From Kordia sp050633145 (GTDB lineage: Bacteria > Bacteroidota > Bacteroidia > Flavobacteriales > Flavobacteriaceae): a stretch of DNA of 64,000 bases. Within the stretch, counting starts at the first letter, position 1. Every line of letters starts with the position of its first letter. Below the pieces are notes generated by a model. That model was not told the DNA's origin. It saw nothing but the letters and a program-made list of their open reading frames with translations, and searched no databases. The position numbers and the translations under genes were made by a program. Where the stretch lies: assembly GCF_050633145.1 (NCBI RefSeq), contig NZ_JBOEFY010000020.1:124001-188000 (forward strand), written 5' to 3'. Positions 45,435 through 55,400 of this stretch are shown here, piece after piece.

Positions 45435-45496
45435 AAACATTTTACAAAAAATAATGTAAAATGTTTATATTATTATTGTAATATGTTGTATATTTG
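45435..45496 (+). promoter_or_regulatory. Operator/promoter C: paired boxes and 12-bp dyad with TATATTTG
   Basis: AAACATTTTACA (45435-45446) and TGTAAAATGTTT (45455-45466) form a perfect 12-bp inverted repeat. A third box TGTAATATGTTG lies at 45477-45488, and the -7 element TATATTTG at 45489-45496. The direct box pair is 22 bp apart, as at operator A. The gene starts 207 nt downstream. Confidence 0.65.
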
Positions 45497-45616
45497 CATT
45501 AATATTTAAGCATAAAGCTACGAAATAAAGTAATAATAGCTTAAAATATGGGTATTTTTAATTTCTTTCGAATAAATTCAAACATTTGATTGAATTATAA
45601 GTAGAATGAAAATTAG

Positions 45617-45694
45617 TTTTTAATCGTACAAAAGTTGAGTACTGTCATTAGAAAAGCGGAAACAGTTTATTCAAATACACTTAAACGATTAAAA
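45617..45694 (+). promoter_or_regulatory. Leader inverted repeat near the 1126-residue protein start
   Basis: TTTTAATCGT (45617-45626) and ACGATTAAAA (45685-45694) are perfect complements; the second arm ends 8 nt before the start codon. If paired in mRNA, it would place the start region at the foot of a stem, which could control translation. Confidence 0.4.
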
Positions 45695-45702
45695 TCTAAA
45701 AG

Positions 45703-48700
45703 ATGAAACAAAACATCAAAAATACATTGTACAGATTTGTAACAATGCGTGCTCCCGAATTGATTGGAGATGAAACAAAAGCATTAGGGTTTGTACAATT
45801 TCCTGAAAGTGAAACAAGTGCTTTTATAGCACCTGCTGCACAAGCAGCAACACCTGAAGCTAAAAAACAAGCTATTGAAACTGCTGTTGCTGGATATACG
45901 CCAACATATGCTTCAAAAAAAGATTTAAAAGCAGCAAATACATATTTATACGACTTTGCTACTTGGCTTACAAGTAATAGAACAAAATTTTCGTTAGAAG
46001 AAATTACAGCTAAAATTGATGCTTTCTATTTACCACAAAGCACTATTCCAAATATGGTTGAAATTTGGGATGATTTACATTATACTATTTTAACTGCTGG
46101 CGATTCATATCTAAGAGACTTATTGTTATCTTATATTGTTGCTGATTTCTTTTTAACAAACCGCGACAAAGTTGAGCGTACTGCTGAAAATTTACAAAAA
46201 GTAGCACAAGCCAGAGTTATTGTTGACAAAAACTTATTCAATTATGAAGTTTCATCAACTGAACCAAGAACGCCAAAAACTGCCGAAAAACACTTCAAAA
46301 AAGAAGTAAATGCAGTCGCAGCAAGACAAAACTTGGTAGAATTAGAAGCTGTTGCTAAGGAAGTTGCTAACGCAAGAAGTATTTATGATTCAGACAATAC
46401 AAAAGCAAAAGCAGCCTATCAAAAAACCTATGATGCTTCTGTACGTGCTGCCTATGATGCAGCTACTGTAACAGAAAGAGTTGTGACAGATCCAGATTCT
46501 GGAGAAACTTCGGTTGTAAAAGAATATACCAACTTAGTTGTTCCTGATTATAATTTTTTACCAACTGATGAATTAGACAAAACAGTTTTAGCAAGTCGCT
46601 TAAGTCTTCCTGCATTACAAGTTGTAAATGATTTTGAAGCACAAAACAATGCAACTACTTTACAAGAAATTGAAGATGCTATTGCAAATGAAATTCAAAC
46701 AAATACCGATGAGGTTTTTGAAAACACAAATTTCGAACAATCGCAAGTAGTAATTCCTGGTGGAATTTCAGTACCAGTATCTACCGACGCAAACCTTGCT
46801 CCTTTTTCGTACAGCTTATGTCCAAGACAAAAAATTGGAAGTTCATTATATAACTTATTATTGACAATCAATGTTCCAAATGCTTCCTATGATGTTGTGA
46901 GGACTTTTATCGAATCTGGAAACGAAATTTTTACAGATTTTACAGATTTTAACTTAGGTTCAAAAATTTCATTAGTTTTATGTAGTGAAGGTATTGATTT
47001 AAGTCAAACTTCAGAAATTGATTTGGAAATTGAATTTTCTAATGGAGAAATCTATGATGATAATGTTACAGATATTGTACCCAAAAAATGTAAATTAGGT
47101 CAATTGCAACCGGCTACTTTAGGACCTCCAACAATCGACGAAGCTCCAGTAACCTTTGGAATTCAGCGTTTGGGAATTGCTGATTACCGTAAAGTAGAGC
47201 AAGAGGTTTGCTGTTATGTACCAGGAGAGGTTTCACACATTGAAAACATCATGGCGCGTGAATACAAATCGAAAGATGTAAGACGTACGCGTCGTCAAGA
47301 AACAACAAACACTTCTTCTAGCGAAACTGAAAGAGAAAACCTAACAGAAACTACTTCAACAGATCGTTTCGAAATGAATCAAGAAATTGCTTCTATTAAT
47401 TCGCAAAATCAATCTGTAAATGCTAGTGCTGGCTTACATTGGGGTAATAAATCTGGTAGTTTTGGTGGAAATGCTAGCGCAAGTTTTGCAACTAATACTT
47501 CTTCAGAAGATTCTGAAAATCAAGCTATTTCACATGCTAAAGAGTTAACTGAAAGAGCGTTGGATAGAGTAGTTCAAAAAGTACGTGAAGAGCGTGTTAC
47601 AAAAATTGTAGAAGAATACTCAGAAACTACCTCTCACGGATTTGACAATCGAACTGGAGACAAACACGTTTCGGGCGTATATCGTTGGGTTGATAAAGTA
47701 TACGAAAACAAATTACTGAATTATGGAAAACGTTTAATGTACGAATTCATGATTCCGGAGCCAGCTTCTTTTCACGACTTAGCAATTCAGATGTCAAGTG
47801 AAGAAGATGTCTTAGTAAAACCTGTAGATCCAAGAACGGCTTCTTTCCAAAAGATGAAAGATCATAAAGCAGTTACTGCAACGACCTACAAACATTGGGC
47901 AGCTATTTACAATGCTGAGGTTTCTGAACCGCCAGTAGAAAATATGTATGTTGGAAAAGCATTTTCGTATAAAGCCACTGAAATCATGGACGATCGCTAT
48001 GAACGATATGGTGAAAATGAAGAAGTTACCATTCCAGAAGGATATTACACTACCTATGCAAAAGCATATTGGGAAGATAGTTCTGATGGATACACTCCAA
48101 ATGCGACTAAAATTATTGTTGGAAGTGAAAAAATAGCAACCAAAGGTGTTCTATTTAGCATTCCTAAACACGTAGAATCAATTCCTGTATCATTTTCTTC
48201 TTTAGGACATTTATCTGGAAACTCTACCGTAAGTATTAAGGTTCAAATTTTACCTGAAACTAAAGAAAGATGGCAAATTGAAACCTTCAATACAATTATT
48301 GAAGCGTATGAAGAGCGTATGACAGAATACAATGAAAAACTGGCTGCTCAAAAAGAAATGAAGAATCAAAAAGTGGATATCAATCCAGGGTTCTTCAGAG
48401 AAATTGAAAAGACAGTCTTACGTAAAAACTGTATCACGTACTTACTTGGTCATGAAAATTTAGGGAAAGATTTAGTCAATAACAGACAATCTGTAACTGA
48501 AATTACAGCCCAATATTCAAATGCTTCTTTAGATGATTATGCTGCAAAAGTAAAATTCTTTGAGCAAGCTTTTGAATGGGATATTATGAGTTATTATTTC
48601 TATCCTTTCTACTGGGCAAACAAAGAAAAATGGGGAGAGTTATACCAAATTCAAAACAACGATCCATTATTCAAAGCTTTCTTACAAAGTGGAATGGCAC

Positions 48701-49083
48701 GTGTAATTATTACCGTTCGTCCAGGATTTGAAGAAATGGTAAACTGGTATATTGCTACAGGACAAATTTGGAATGGTGGACAAGTACCAACACTTGACGA
48801 TGAAGAATTTGTATCTATTATCGATGAATTACGTAATCCTGAAAGTGAAGTAGAAGAAACATGGGAAACTCGTGTACCAACTTCATTAACAGTGATTCAA
48901 GCAGGTTCCATCGGATTGAATGTTGAAGGATTGCCATGTAATGATGAATGTAACGATTGGTTACGATTTGACACTGACGGAAACCCAATTTCCGACAATC
49001 CAATTGTACAAAGCAACGAGCTTGTTGGAGGTACTGAAGATGGCGTTGGAAGCGATGTTGTTGGAGATACTCCCGTACTATAA
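45703..49083 (+). CDS. Large protein of unknown function (1126 residues) in the S24 regulon
   Basis: I do not recognise a named family. There is no signal peptide. The N-terminal about 220 residues are helical and Ala/Lys-rich; residues about 260-440 are mixed. A basic patch (about 520-530, RRTRRQ) leads into a Ser/Asn/Gly-rich stretch (530-610) with GSFGGNASASF and then a coiled segment. A conserved-looking block SGVYRWVDKVYENKLLNYGK and MIPEPASF (about 656-692) follows, then beta-rich sequence to the end. The size, the low Cys content and the control site shared with the lysin operon suggest a particle or toxin-like structural protein released by lysis. This is inference. Confidence 0.85.
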   Translation: MKQNIKNTLYRFVTMRAPELIGDETKALGFVQFPESETSAFIAPAAQAATPEAKKQAIETAVAGYTPTYASKKDLKAANTYLYDFATWLTSNRTKFSLEEITAKIDAFYLPQSTIPNMVEIWDDLHYTILTAGDSYLRDLLLSYIVADFFLTNRDKVERTAENLQKVAQARVIVDKNLFNYEVSSTEPRTPKTAEKHFKKEVNAVAARQNLVELEAVAKEVANARSIYDSDNTKAKAAYQKTYDASVRAAYDAATVTERVVTDPDSGETSVVKEYTNLVVPDYNFLPTDELDKTVLASRLSLPALQVVNDFEAQNNATTLQEIEDAIANEIQTNTDEVFENTNFEQSQVVIPGGISVPVSTDANLAPFSYSLCPRQKIGSSLYNLLLTINVPNASYDVVRTFIESGNEIFTDFTDFNLGSKISLVLCSEGIDLSQTSEIDLEIEFSNGEIYDDNVTDIVPKKCKLGQLQPATLGPPTIDEAPVTFGIQRLGIADYRKVEQEVCCYVPGEVSHIENIMAREYKSKDVRRTRRQETTNTSSSETERENLTETTSTDRFEMNQEIASINSQNQSVNASAGLHWGNKSGSFGGNASASFATNTSSEDSENQAISHAKELTERALDRVVQKVREERVTKIVEEYSETTSHGFDNRTGDKHVSGVYRWVDKVYENKLLNYGKRLMYEFMIPEPASFHDLAIQMSSEEDVLVKPVDPRTASFQKMKDHKAVTATTYKHWAAIYNAEVSEPPVENMYVGKAFSYKATEIMDDRYERYGENEEVTIPEGYYTTYAKAYWEDSSDGYTPNATKIIVGSEKIATKGVLFSIPKHVESIPVSFSSLGHLSGNSTVSIKVQILPETKERWQIETFNTIIEAYEERMTEYNEKLAAQKEMKNQKVDINPGFFREIEKTVLRKNCITYLLGHENLGKDLVNNRQSVTEITAQYSNASLDDYAAKVKFFEQAFEWDIMSYYFYPFYWANKEKWGELYQIQNNDPLFKAFLQSGMARVIITVRPGFEEMVNWYIATGQIWNGGQVPTLDDEEFVSIIDELRNPESEVEETWETRVPTSLTVIQAGSIGLNVEGLPCNDECNDWLRFDTDGNPISDNPIVQSNELVGGTEDGVGSDVVGDTPVL

Positions 49084-49112
49084 TGACTCATTAATCACAG
49101 ATTTTTAGTAGA

Positions 49113-49147
49113 AAAAGTCGTCCCGAATTTGATTTGGGACGGCTTTT
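49113..49147 (+). terminator. Terminator of the 1126-residue protein gene
   Basis: AAAAGTCGTCCC pairs with TGGGACGGCTTTT over a short loop, with T at the end. Confidence 0.75.
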
Positions 49148-49314
49148 CTTATATCTTGTTTTAACAAATATTGAAATGAAAAAAATTAATCTTGATTAGT
49201 GATATCTGATATAGAAACTGTTTCTTTCATCATTTTTGATGTGTTGCAAAAAGAAATTTAAAACTAAGTTTTTAATCGATTAGAATCATAAATTTCTCCA
49301 AAATCATAAACCAA

Positions 49315-49354
49315 AAAAACCTCGCTAACAAAAAAGTAAGTTAGCGAGGTTTTT
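49315..49354 (-). terminator. Terminator after the SUKH gene at 49379
   Basis: AAAACCTCGCTAAC pairs with GTTAGCGAGGTTTT. Its design recurs at 50481 and 51491 behind other genes of this island. Confidence 0.75.
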
Positions 49355-49378
49355 TATTATTGAATACTAAAAGAATTT

Positions 49379-49834
49379 CTATTCATCCAAATCTTCATCA
49401 ATTAAATAGCTCACAAATTCTGTCCATGAATTTGCTATTTTCTGTGGCTCACCATAACTAAACATGTGGTAAATGCTTCCAAATTCTCCAGAAGCTAATG
49501 ACATCATTAAAATACCACCGGAAGATGCACCAATATCTATACCTTTTGGAATATATCGCGCGCCACCTCTACTAGCTTGCTCATCTAATGACCCCTCTCC
49601 ATTATCTAAATAATTAAAGTTATACAAATGAATATCTTCACTCACCAAAACATCTGCACTATCTGCATCAAATATAACGTAATCACCTTCGGGTGAACCT
49701 CCATTATACGTAAGTATATGAGTGCGATAATCTCTAGGTAAGTTTATCTTTAAAGCCTCTTCAAAAGTTATAAGCCAATTCTCTAGCACTCCTTCTTCTA
49801 GGTCTCTATATTTAACTCGCATTTTAAATTTCAT
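49379..49834 (-). CDS. SUKH (SMI1/KNR4) immunity protein, copy 1
   Basis: This 151-residue protein has the SMI1/KNR4 fold used by many immunity proteins against polymorphic toxins: INLPRDYRTHILTYNGG near the N-terminus, then the GASSGGILMMSLASGEFGSIYHM core and the final helix NSWTEFVSYLIDE. It is 5 nt from copy 2 and the last 30 codons are almost identical in DNA to the two other copies, while the N-terminal halves differ. A polar acidic surface is expected. The cognate toxin is uncertain. Confidence 0.88.
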   Translation of the reverse strand: MKFKMRVKYRDLEEGVLENWLITFEEALKINLPRDYRTHILTYNGGSPEGDYVIFDADSADVLVSEDIHLYNFNYLDNGEGSLDEQASRGGARYIPKGIDIGASSGGILMMSLASGEFGSIYHMFSYGEPQKIANSWTEFVSYLIDEDLDE

Positions 49835-49839
49835 AGTAT

Positions 49840-50286
49840 CTAATCTTCATCAATTAAATAGCTCACAAATTCTGTCCATGAATTTGCTATTTTCTGTGGC
49901 TCACCATAACTAAACATATGGTAAATGCTTCCAAATTCTCCAGAAGCTAATGACATTATTAAAACTCCAGCAGATGAATAACCAATATCTATTCCTTTAG
50001 TAATTAAGTCACTTCCGCCCCATTCTGCTTGTTCCTCTAATTCACTTTCTCCATTATCTAGTTCATCAAAACTTTGAACATGAATGTCTTCATCTACTAA
50101 AATTCCTGCACTATCAGCATCAAATATAACATAATCTCCTACTGGGAAACCTCCATTATATTTGAGCATGTGATTACGATAATCTTTTGGCAAGCGTATT
50201 TTCAAAGTATTTTCAAACGCTGCAAGCCAATTTTCTAAGACTCCTTCTTCTAAGTCTTCGTATTTTGTACTTATTTTAAATTCCAT
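49840..50286 (-). CDS. SUKH (SMI1/KNR4) immunity protein, copy 2
   Basis: This 148-residue paralogue is closely related to copy 1. It has IRLPKDYRNHMLKYNGGFP, GYSSAGVLIMSLASGEFGSIYHM and the shared 3' end. It ends at DED, three residues shorter than the others. The pair is co-transcribed leftward and ends at the 49315 terminator. Immunity specificity would lie in the divergent loops at about 55-95. Confidence 0.88.
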   Translation of the reverse strand: MEFKISTKYEDLEEGVLENWLAAFENTLKIRLPKDYRNHMLKYNGGFPVGDYVIFDADSAGILVDEDIHVQSFDELDNGESELEEQAEWGGSDLITKGIDIGYSSAGVLIMSLASGEFGSIYHMFSYGEPQKIANSWTEFVSYLIDED

Positions 50287-50480
50287 CTTATTTATTTTAT
50301 TAAATCTAGTATTATTTAAAAGATACCAAAATTACCCATATGAGATAAAGACGCCTTGTGCAATGGTCTATGCACTTAATTCAAAGCTACCTTTAGTTTG
50401 TTTTGAGACATCATCCATATGATGTAGTGTAAGTTCTAAATTCTCACTGAGAATACAACAATGATTTTAAATCGTAAACA

Positions 50481-50522
50481 AAAAAAACTCACTAACGAAA
50501 AGAAAGTTAGTGAGTTTTTTTT
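50481..50522 (-). terminator. Terminator after the third SUKH gene
   Basis: AAAAACTCACTAAC pairs with GTTAGTGAGTTTTT. The preceding ATGATTTTAAATCGTAAAC is also found next to the 51491 terminator, showing duplication. Confidence 0.75.
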
Positions 50523-50555
50523 ACACTCTTAAATTATCAAATACTAAAAGAATTT

Positions 50556-51011
50556 CTATTCATCCAAATCTTCATCAATTAAATAGCTCACAAATTCTGT
50601 CCATGAATTTGCTATTTTCTGTGGCTCACCATAACTAAACATGTGATAAATACTTCCAAAACCACCTGTAGCTAAAGACATCATTAAAATGCCTCCATAT
50701 GTAGAACCAATATCAATTCCCTTTGGAATATAATCAGTTCCGCCCCAACGCGCCTGCATATCTAATGAGCCTTCACCATTATCCAAATATTTGAAAGACT
50801 TTATAATAATTGTTTCATCTACTAAAACATCAGCTATGTCTTCATCAAAAACGGCATAATTTTCTTTTATAGGTACTCCCCCATTATATCTAAGCATATG
50901 GGTACGATAATCTTCTGGTAAACGGATTTCCATAGTTTCTTCAAACGCTACCAACCAGCTTTCTATAACACCTTCTTCTAAATTTTCTGGGATGTCTGAT
51001 TCAAATTTCAT
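50556..51011 (-). CDS. SUKH (SMI1/KNR4) immunity protein, copy 3
   Basis: This 151-residue paralogue has IRLPEDYRTHMLRYNGGVP, STYGGILMMSLATGGFGSIYHM and the shared C-terminal helix. The last about 80 bp match copy 1 exactly or nearly so, then similarity drops. It lies in a separate transcript with its own terminator (50481), 28 nt after the small coiled-coil protein gene at 51040, which may be part of the same unit. Confidence 0.87.
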   Translation of the reverse strand: MKFESDIPENLEEGVIESWLVAFEETMEIRLPEDYRTHMLRYNGGVPIKENYAVFDEDIADVLVDETIIIKSFKYLDNGEGSLDMQARWGGTDYIPKGIDIGSTYGGILMMSLATGGFGSIYHMFSYGEPQKIANSWTEFVSYLIDEDLDE

Positions 51012-51039
51012 TTTTCTTTCTAATCCAATATATTATCAT

Positions 51040-51294
51040 TTAAAATAACTTTCCATCTCTCTTAAGTTTTGATAATCTACGTCTTTCCTCTTTTCTAGCT
51101 TTTTCCTCTGGGGTTAAAAAATCCCATTCTAATTGATCTATTTGTTTATAAATATCATGTGCTTCCTCATAAACATGTTTATTTTCTTCAACATATCTTT
51201 GTAACTCTTCAGATGTTTTAAATTCTTTAGATGTAATTATTGTTAATTCTTTTAGTCTTTCCTTTAACTTAATTAATTCTTCTTTCTCGGTCAT
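51040..51294 (-). CDS. Small coiled-coil hypothetical protein
   Basis: This 84-residue, highly charged protein is rich in Lys/Glu helices (MTEKEELIKLKERLKELT, EEKARKEERRRLSKLKRDGK). I do not recognise it. Its location among immunity genes and its 28-nt gap to SUKH copy 3 suggest it is the 3' remnant of a toxin gene's C-terminal domain or a small accessory protein. Confidence 0.5.
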   Translation of the reverse strand: MTEKEELIKLKERLKELTIITSKEFKTSEELQRYVEENKHVYEEAHDIYKQIDQLEWDFLTPEEKARKEERRRLSKLKRDGKLF

Positions 51295-51301
51295 GTTTTT
51301 A

Positions 51302-51428
51302 TTACTCTTTTAATATTATTTGTGTAAATTCTTTAAAAGACCATATTTCAAATTTTGCTTTTTTTACGTATTTACTATAAATGTATGCAAGATCATTACT
51401 ATAATCAAGTACATCTTTTGTGATTTTT
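51302..51428 (-). pseudogene. 3' remnant of an immunity-like gene
   Basis: A stop-bounded frame of about 40 codons without a start encodes a sensible C-terminus: DVLDYSNDLAYIYSKY followed by FEIWSFKEF. The terminal W-x-x-x-E/F helix is like that of small immunity proteins. It looks like a truncated gene left by recombination. Confidence 0.4.
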
Positions 51429-51490
51429 TAATAGATTGGAATTATAAATTTATCAAAAGTAATACACCAAATGATTTTAAATCGTAAACC

Positions 51491-51528
51491 AAAAAACCTC
51501 ACTAACAAAAAAGTTAATGAGGTTTTTT
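51491..51528 (-). terminator. Terminator in the immunity array
   Basis: AAAAAACCTCACTAAC pairs with GTTAATGAGGTTTTTT (one mismatch). It is the same design as at 49315 and 50481. Confidence 0.7.
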
Positions 51529-51583
51529 GATTCTTGAATTATTGAATACTAAATGATTTTAAAAACTCTTTTTTATATTTTAG

Positions 51584-51930
51584 TTATTGTGAGTTTTGAT
51601 TTTTCACTTTAATTAATTCATTTAAAAATTTAGTATAACTACCGCGGTTGTAATCCTTTTAAAGCAGTATCAACTAAGATATCAATATTCTTTGTATGCT
51701 TTAGGGAATAGATTTCCATTATTGATTAATAATTCAAATTCTTCAATTTTTTCTATACTTAAACCACGATCCCTACTAAGTGTTTTAAGGGGCTTTGGAT
51801 TCTCTTGCATTTTTATTAAAAATTCTATTTCCATTTGATTAAGTAAGTCTAGTAGATCTTGTATAGATTCGTCTCCATGAATTATAAATTTAACTTTTTT
51901 TCTTAAGCTTTCTATAATATCAACAAACAT
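51584..51930 (-). pseudogene. Frame-disrupted hypothetical gene of the toxin island
   Basis: The intact 5' frame (51682-51930) gives 82 residues ending KAYKEY. Downstream, coding-like sequence continues in two other frames, first DILVDTALKGLQPR and then GSYTKFLNELIKVKN to a stop at 51584. This suggests a gene of about 115 residues broken by two small indels. I cannot name the family. The N-terminal part is helical, with IQDLLDLLNQMEIEF. It is probably a decayed immunity or accessory gene. Confidence 0.45.
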
Positions 51931-52024
51931 AATAAGTTCTCTTTGACAAGAAAATATAAACGTTTTGGATAGTAAACTTTTCTATGAATTTGCTAGAGAG
52001 ATTTTTCCAGAATTTTTTCCTACT

Positions 52025-52462
52025 TTACTCTTTTCGTTCTAAATATTTTTTTACCCAGCTATAATCAGTACCGTCTATAAAGCCCATATGATAATAATGT
52101 AGACTTTTTAAATTATTTCTTACCTTTCTTTTTGTGAGAACTTTTCTATCAGATGAAACAGTCATATCAAAATCTATATCTTCAGTTGGGTTGTAGTTCT
52201 CAATACAATTATAATATATAATATCTTTATAAGTTGCATCCAACTCTTTTCCATTATTATAAGTTAAAAATGTGAGATGCACACCATTTTCTGGAACATC
52301 ATACAATTCTATTTCACATATAGGAAACTTAATATTTACATAATCTTTATCATATCCTTCATACACTTCATAAGGTGCAGGCCAAGTAAATTCACCCATT
52401 ATTTCTTTTACCATCGATACTGTTATATAACTTTTTGGTATGTAATTTTCTTCATTATTCAT
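52025..52462 (-). CDS. Putative immunity protein to the adjacent toxin
   Basis: This 145-residue protein starts 5 nt after the stop of the 1042-residue toxin gene, the usual place for a cognate immunity gene. It reads YIPKSYITVSMVKEIMGEF, CEIELYDVP, LHYYHMGFIDGTDYSWVKKYL. A clear paralogue lies at 56609-57046 on the opposite strand. I know no named family; the fold may be alpha/beta. Immunity function is inferred from position. Confidence 0.65.
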   Translation of the reverse strand: MNNEENYIPKSYITVSMVKEIMGEFTWPAPYEVYEGYDKDYVNIKFPICEIELYDVPENGVHLTFLTYNNGKELDATYKDIIYYNCIENYNPTEDIDFDMTVSSDRKVLTKRKVRNNLKSLHYYHMGFIDGTDYSWVKKYLERKE

Positions 52463-52467
52463 AATTT

Positions 52468-55400
52468 TTAATTTTTAATTTTTATAGCAATATCGCCTTC
52501 TATTTTATATCCGTTTTGCAACATATAGTCTACTTCTCGTCCAAAGATAGTTTTTACTTTTTCCCCATCTAATCCAGTTGCAAATTCATTTATATCATCT
52601 AGCCAAACATAAATAGATTTTTCGGCTTTAGGATCAGAAACAAAACGCACATCATCTCCACGTTCTATAATATCATCTAACCAAGGTTTATTTGCTTGAT
52701 TCCAAAAATCATTCGTAACATTTTGCCAATATAATTTTGGGTTGCTTAATTCTAAATGCTTCCATTTATCTTTTATTTTAAACCAAATAGGAGATGATAA
52801 TAAATCTGTACCACCGATGTTTATACCTTGCTTCCATAAATCTTTTATTTTAAATCCTAGTTTCTTAATTTCTCTTACATCATTCAATAAACCTGTTATA
52901 GCAACTGTAGCATCTTTTTTCAAAAGAATCTTAGAGCTTCCATAAATTTTCTTAAAGTTTTTCCCAATTAATTCAAGTTCTTTTCCTTTAGTAAACTTAG
53001 CAATAATTTTTCCTTTGGAAAGAATACTTTGTGTTTTACTAAATCCTTTTATCACATTATTAAACGCCTCATCAACTTTATTAATATTTTTACCACCTCG
53101 TCTTCCTTTGCTAGCCCCTTTGTTAAGGTTTTCACTCATAGCATTAAAGAAGCCTTTTACATCCTCTAATTTACTTGCTAAAAAGCCTTTGCCATTATGT
53201 GTAACTAAATAACCACTATTGACTATAGCGTATTGAGGATCTAAACGATTTATACCTAAATATCTTAAAAATTCATCTCCAAAATCATCCAAAGTTTTGA
53301 GTGTATCTTCGGTAAATTTCAGTATTTGCACACCTGCGGCTTTAATATCTTTAGCAATAGCACCCGCCAATAGTTTAAATTCTTCGGCTACAATATATTT
53401 TACGCCTTCTAATTGTCCTAATAACAAATGACCCAGTTGTTTAAATTCAGGTTCTGGGAGACCTCCTATTTTTTTAACTTCATTTCCTGTGGGTTTATTG
53501 GTTTTATTCGTCTTATTGCTAGATCCTGCAGGTTTATCAGCATTTTTTAGCAATTTATCAGCTTCTCCTAAAGCACGTTTTGCAGAAGCTGAGAGACGCT
53601 TGGCAATTCCAACGGCGACATCTGTACCCAAACTGGCAAATTCCATCCACATAAATACACTAGCCAAACTTTCTCCAAATTCAGTCTTTCTAAGCTCCGT
53701 CGCTTTGAGAATAATATTTGCCGTACCTGCTGTAACTTCCATGACACCTACTGCAGAGCGTGTAATAACAAATGCTTTTTGAGCAGTTGTAGTCGCTTTA
53801 GTTAAAGCTGACAAAATTCGAAACGAACGCCATGCTGGACCCAAGCCAACAGCTACTGAAATAACATCGCCTACATATTCAGCCGTCAAGGTGACATTTT
53901 CCCAAAAAGTAACATCACTATGTGCAAATAAAGTAAAGGCAGGAATCAAATTAATTTGATCTAACTTTTTACCTGTAAAAGAAAAGCCTTCATTTGCTGC
54001 ATTAGAGATAGCTATAAGATCATACGGATGATATACATATGTTTTTTCAGTATCATCTTGAGTGGTAACTTTAACTTCGATATAATCATTTTCTTTCCAT
54101 GTAAAATTGGTGTTTTCATAATTAAAACTCCAACTTGTGCCCGAAGTATAGCCACAAACAATCGGATTAATGTATTCATCTCCGTTTTTATAAAATTTTC
54201 TATTACCAGGATCTGAATACGATGATTTGTTCCATTCATCTAATAACAAATAGATAAATCTTGAAAAGCTAGAGGTGTTTAATTTGTCATATAATTTAGA
54301 GAAGTAACTAGAACCGTCATTAGTTTTCTTTTTGAGTAACGTATTTAAGAAAACATCTGCAGTTTCTCCTTTTTTTCGAAGTGCGCCTAAAAGAATCAAC
54401 ATCACATCTTCTTCGTTAAGTCCAATATTATCAAGATTTTGCTCTAAAGCTTTCCCAACAATTTCCCATAAAACTTCTGCACTCATATATTCTAGGAAAA
54501 TATCAGACGTATAATACAAAACTTCTAAAGCGTCTTCGACATTGCTTCCTCTCCATGGAATTTCATCCTCTACCATTTGTAAATATTTTGACAAAAAGTA
54601 GCTTCTAATATTCGTAAAACTATCTTCAATATAGTTAGATATGGATCGATTAGTACCATTAACACCTAACAAAGCTAAATAAGAAGCAGTTTCAGTAATA
54701 TTGTCAGTAATACTATCAAGACTCAACACACCTTCCTTAAATACAGTTTGGTATAGAAATTCCATCATCGTACCCAAATAATTAAATGTTAACTGAAGAT
54801 AAATTTCACTGTTTTTAAAAGAAGATTTTGTAAATCTTTCGTCGGCTTTTCTATAAGAGAGTACGTATCTACCTTGTCTATAATATATATCTGGTAAAAT
54901 AAAAACATCCCCTGTTTTTTGAGTATTCTTGATAGTTACCTGCCGATTCTTTATATTTCTTTTGTACGCATCATCACTGAAAAACAAAAAACGCCACAAA
55001 GCATCCAAACCACTGTCTGCATACCCTTCATGATCCACATAATCAAGACTGTAATCAGATCCCGTTTTTATTTCTGGGATGTCTGCTGGATTGAAAAAGA
55101 ATTTATCTTGAAATAGAAATGTTTTATCTAACGAATAATTAATGACGACTCTGTTAGTATTACTTAAATAATAATATCGACCTTTATCATGAATCATCGG
55201 AATAGTAATTATTTCACTTTCATCCAACGCAATCCACTGGGATAAATCAGCATAGTTTTTATACCTAACTATCTCTTGACCTTGATCATTAGTATACTGG
55301 TGACGTTGGTAATATTGAAGACTTTCTGGAGTATTGTTATCATCCACAACACGGAGGTAGATATTTTTTTGATAGATTCTCCAAGATACCGACAGTGGCC

